In this document: in pieces, positions 59,763 to 64,000 of the stretch | How the letters are laid out: the number at the start of each line of letters is the position of its first letter | Numbering within the stretch: the stretch's first letter is position 1 | DNA from: Diploscapter coronatus | Taxonomy: Eukaryota; Nematoda; Chromadorea; Rhabditida; Rhabditidae | NCBI GenBank assembly: GCA_964036155.1 | Contig: OZ038423.1 | Coordinates: 74,291,249 to 74,355,248 of the forward strand | DNA: 64,000 bases | Reading direction: 5' to 3' | Position numbers and translations under genes: made by a program | The notes under the pieces: model-generated | Seen by the model: the letters and a program-made list of their open reading frames with translations, nothing else | Databases searched by the model: none | What the model was told of the DNA's origin: nothing

Positions 59763-62700
59763 TCAGTTTTCCGATTTGAAATTCGTTTTACTCGATGCTA
59801 ACGTCGGTTCTTCTGTGATTTCGACTGGCTGGACTTCGGTTGGTCCTAAATAAATCAGATTTTGATTGAATTATATTTAAAAAAAAAAAACCATAGAAGC
59901 TTGCTTTAATTATGCATTTAGTGTTGGCCAATATTCTCATGACTTTACAACTGTTAAAACATTTAGGCTGTTTTAGTTTGGTATTGCAACTAAATTCACG
60001 TACTTTGTTCCACACACTCTCTCTACAATGATTAGAACTGGACGGTTTGATTTTTAAAAATTATTTAGGATGACTCAGGTTCTAAATCGAAGCAATCTCA
60101 AACTTATATTCCTATGTCTAGGCCCGCAAACGCATTTTTATGGCTATTCTTTCTGGATAAATATCATATCTACAAATAGATATTGGCGTAACTTAGATGT
60201 TTGGATCATTAAAATTTTTCCTCGAACGCATTTGTGCGTGAAAAGTAGGTAAAACTAACTCAACGATTGAAAACTCATTCTGCCTTCTAAATTTGCGTAC
60301 ATTAATTTGGCTGCTTGAATCGTTAGAAACTCACTCTTCATTTACTCTCCTTGCTTATTTGACGTGCGACCCTGCGTCGCTTTTCCAACATTTTGAAAAA
60401 TGGTTTCTGCCCGCGAGCACGAACAAGCAGCAAAATTATAGACCCATTTATTCCTAGCACCTGCGCCACGACATTTCACACTATCTGCGAACCGATTGTA
60501 ACTGTTTGGAAACTTGCGCAGAGTTATAGCCGGAAAACGAGAATTTCCTTCACATTTGCAAGGTTGAAATTTAGGATAAGCAAACAAAATTAGCATACAT
60601 TGTGTTTGCGGGCTCTACCTATGTTCGATTAAAAGTTCGAAAAAAAATCCGTTCAACCCTGATTCCGAAGTTAGTCTGTTGCAAATTATTTGCTTCTCAA
60701 TAAAAAACAGTATTATTGCGTATTAGTGCGAACATTGACAGCATGTGTTAGTTGATCACTTCAAAAGATCTGCGTATTCGCTTACCGTTAGCGTTAGCGA
60801 CGCTCTGCTTGCGACACCCTCCTTCCTCCTTCTGCTCTCCTTCAGCTTCATTCTCTTCCTCGGGATTGTCTTCCTTCTCCTGACTGCTTTGACTGCCTAC
60901 CTTCTTGGGAATGGCCTTGCTCACAGCCCCTCTCAACAGCACTTCTGCCCACAGAGCATTGCCTTCTGCGTCCTCCGACAGCAGCTTCCCGTTCACCATC
61001 CGACGTCCATCTGAAACGAACCTCATTTTCAATAATATGTTTCCTGATGAAAATTTTAAAATTGTTCATAAATGCCTAAGAGTTTATCGCTTATTTTAGT
61101 GAAGGGTGATTTCCTATGCATGACATTAGAAATTTGTACGCTTCACAGGGCAGATGGAAGTGATATGGCTCGAAAGAAAATAATTCGTGGGAAAAGCTCA
61201 TTGTTCTCCTTTATCACTATAAATGGGAGGTTTTTTTCCGGGTGAACATGATTAATCTTTGTGCTATGACATGAAAATACTTCAGGAAGTGTGACCTATA
61301 GAATCTAACGCTGACTTTAAAAGTTGCAATGGCCTTCGACAAATTTCTGACGTTTTCGAAGGGCTGATGATATTGCGAAATCTGCCCATTTTGCTAGACT
61401 CGAAGGTGCAAGCTAATTCGATGAGTTGTTTCGAAGACATGTAATTGACTCTTTTAGCAGCAGCAGGCGCGTTCTTGAATCGAGTTCACCAAATCGACCA
61501 AACTCGCATTACAAATTATGTCCAACAATCAGGCTGCAGAACTCAAGTCAGGCGGAAAAAAGTGTGACTGACAATTCGGAACCTGGGAAAGAGGATACAA
61601 AGATGCAGGTGGGAAAGAGATTGATTTTTGATGTTACTGTAATACACGCTATAAGTTGCTAATTATTACAGTCGCAAAATACGGCTAGATGATTTTAATT
61701 GTGAAGTATTGACATGTCAATTCCAATCGCGATCTTCATAAGCTTTTAATGGGAAACACGAATTAAGGCGATTTATTCTAATATCAGCAATTTATAGTCT
61801 TTGCTCTAATTTTGATAATTGTCAAATTTTGTCATCGAAAATGCGCAATGCATTCTTTTTGGTTGTTAAATTTTGGCCTTTCTTTTTCCGAATTTTTCAA
61901 GTGCTCAGTTAACGGAAGGTTTCGTCATTGCCTTAGTCGTACAATGCCCTAATTGAATTTGTTCTGCTGCGCGTTGTTTGACGTGTCTTCTGTGTTTTCT
62001 TCTACTCTCTCTCTCTCTCTTCATTTTTGTATCGTAACAATCAACTGAACAATTGTCGAGATTATGTCATAGACGTTTTCCGCAATGCACCACATTCATC
62101 ATAATTCGGGAAGTCACAGAATTGACGTGCATAGCTATGCATGCGCAGAGGCTGTTAAACTGTTCGGATGAACTTACAGTAATCATTAAATTATAACGGA
62201 GCAAAAGAGTGATTATAGATACAATTTGACATTAGGTTTTGGAGGCTTCCTGTGTTTGTCATCGGGTTTAGGTGAGCAGTTTTGAAGCAGCCTTACAGGT
62301 GCACAAAATGTATAATTTTCTACATACATAAAATACTACTGCAGGCTTTTTATAATTGCCGGTATGTAATCTTTAGATACGCGCCATTTTTTTCAAGGGG
62401 AACTCACATAATGTCATATCGCTCTTTAAAAGAATTTTTCTCACCAATAGATATTTTCATATGCCCTGATCACGGTGCTGAAATCGAAAAGTGCAACTAT
62501 TAACTTCCTAGCCTTGGAAACTCATGAAGAAGCTCCACATAAATAAGCGATATATTATTTATAAAAAAAAAAAGCAGCAGAAGAAGAAGTGTCATTAACT
62601 TTTTGAGTTGGCATTTATCAGTTTACATGAAATCGCGCATTACTCACCAGGAGTATAAGAGATGACGGGCTTTTCCTTGGGATCAGTGAAGGTCTTCTTG

Positions 62701-62786
62701 TCTTCCGGATTAACAGTGGCCACTCCTTCCTTCTTCGTCGCGTAAAATTCGACGTTGTCGTTCGGAGAACACATCATGCCCAGCAT
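59763..62786 (-). CDS. Small acidic protein of unknown function, 148 aa
   Basis: Three exons in agreeing phase, 62786-62648, 61010-60786 and 59845-59763, with GTGAGT and GTAAGC donors and TTTCAG/TTTAG acceptors; the total is exactly 149 codons. The protein opens MLGMMCSPNDNVEFYATKK, contains DGRRMVNGKLLSEDAEG and WAEVLLRGAVSKAIPKK, then a Glu/Asn/Lys-rich acidic stretch (about 90-115), and ends EITEEPTLASSKTNFKSEN. No signal peptide, membrane helix or known motif recognised; the second half looks disordered. Introns are long for this window (0.94 and 1.64 kb). Codon content and clean splice phases make it a likely real gene, though no homologue was identified. Confidence 0.6.
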
Positions 62787-64000
62787 TTTGATAAAGTGAT
62801 TTTTAGGATATTTAGATCGATGAATATAGCCTAAATTTAAAATTTGAAATAATGATGGATCGAAAATTTTTACGTGGAAACGCGAAACGATTTTTCTGCG
62901 AACTATCAGGCGAATACGAGATAAAATCTAAAATGAACCTACAGAACATCAATGTCAGAACAGATTTGATTGAAAAGGAAAAATGTAATGGTTACTAAGT
63001 TATTAATATTCAATGATGCAAGAATTTTTAGATTGGAGAAGACGTTTTGGTGAATTTAACGACTCTTATAAAGTGCGTTAGGGAGTAAAATATATGATGA
63101 CAAAGTTTATTCGAGGATGCTTTAAAATTGAATATTGTCTAGATGTTTGTTAATTTCTTCAAAAACAGATGGCAAAGGCATAGGAACTTTTTGAGGCTTG
63201 AGACTGAGATTTTGGAAGTTAGATTGAAATGTTAAAGTTTCAACAATTTTATTGAAAGAATCGAAAAGTTTAATGATTAGAAAAAAGTGAAAGTTTTTCT
63301 CCATTAGATCTGATCGAATGCAGAGAGGTTTTTCTATAGGAGATGCTATAAGAGATACATACAAAATAAATTTCGAAAGTTGTCCTCAAAATAGTAAAAA
63401 TAATTGAAAGCTGTTTGAAAGTTGCTCGAAGGAATGAAAGAATGATCATAGAGCGAACCAATCGTGTTCATTCTCGCTAAATGAATGAAAGTATCGAGAA
63501 TGACATTCTATTTCTATCTTCACCCCTACAAGTCAAGTCCCAAGAAGTGAGAGGCGGGACCTAGCAATTCCTCTAGCGAGCCGATTAGAGAGCCAACAAC
63601 TCAAGCGTATCTATCGATTTAATTCGACATTTTTCGGAGTTCTTCTAAGCCCCGCCCCACTTAGTTTAGTTCTACCAAACGTTCCTGCGCAAGTGAGTGA
63701 ATCACATCATTTTTGCCTTTCAAGAGCCATAAAAAATAAATGCCTTTGTTACCGTATTTAGAAGTGAAAACGTGAGTAAGAGAAATTGAATTGCGAAACC
63801 GTCTTTTGTAGGAATTTATAAGCATGAATGAGAATAGTGTATAGTCTATGTGCCATAGTTTTTACGATACGTATGGTGAAACTGAGAGTTCCTAAAAATA
63901 AAGTAATAAAATAGGGTGTATGGAGAATTTCAACAGTTAGAAGTTGTATAGTAACATTATGATCACTTTTGAAAAAAGTTATAGCAAAGTGAGAAGATTT
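62787..64000. other. Right-hand end: upstream region of the small acidic gene
   Basis: AT-rich, with no firm gene. An 80-codon minus-strand frame (63122-63364) without recognisable motifs could be an exon of an unseen gene. GC-richer DNA at 63530-63700 may hold promoter sequence. Confidence 0.4.

Noticed and set aside
60745..61014. Plus-strand hydrophobic open frame
   Set aside because: It is the antisense shadow of exon 2 of the small acidic gene.
63122..63364. 80-codon minus-strand open frame at the right end
   Set aside because: No recognisable motif and no confirmed splice partner within the window; kept only as a possibility.
1..64000. Frequent GTTTCAAA/TTTGAAAC motif in introns
   Set aside because: Looks common, but in AT-rich introns I cannot show enrichment without counting against a background.

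Overview
The window is nuclear DNA from a nematode that is probably not a close relative of C. elegans. It is AT-rich. Genes are split by many short introns with TTTCAG acceptors, and several start codons sit directly behind a splice acceptor, as expected for spliced-leader trans-splicing. A perfect copy of the 22-nt nematode SL1 leader lies at 58573-58594. A seven-helix chemoreceptor of nematode type is also present. All gene calls come from reading translated exons and splice sites by eye; no database search was run.

Layout. 179-5109 (-): 5' part of a mucolipin (TRPML/CUP-5) channel, cut by the left edge. 6308-11931 (+): a 1475-residue protein joining a stonustoxin-type (SNTX/MACPF-like) domain to a P-loop GTPase, bracketed by two copies of a ~130-bp repeat. 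12750-27371 (-): XPF/ERCC4 DNA-repair endonuclease, with a complete inositol-3-phosphate synthase gene (19305-22720, +) nested in a 7.2-kb intron. 28069-36996 (-): WDR3/Utp12, an 18S rRNA processing factor; one intron holds a dead mariner-type transposon inside a hAT-like MITE, plus a tRNA-like element. 38080-41736 (-): YIPF1/2-type Golgi membrane protein. 42401-45443 (-): ZRANB2-type splicing factor. 46140-55179 (+): coatomer beta subunit (COPB1), complete in 25 exons. 56544-58055 (-): serpentine chemoreceptor. 59763-62786 (-): small acidic protein of unknown function.

Most of the window is housekeeping: vesicle coat and Golgi (COPB1, YIPF), lysosomal channel, ribosome biogenesis, RNA splicing, DNA repair and inositol synthesis. 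There is no sign that these genes form one pathway. ZRANB2, YIPF, WDR3 and XPF run in the same direction, with 0.66-1.1 kb between successive coding regions. ZRANB2 and COPB1 are head to head over about 0.7 kb. The accessory part is the SNTX-GTPase gene. It is the most unusual coding feature, and duplicated flanks suggest it was inserted next to the 3' end of XPF.
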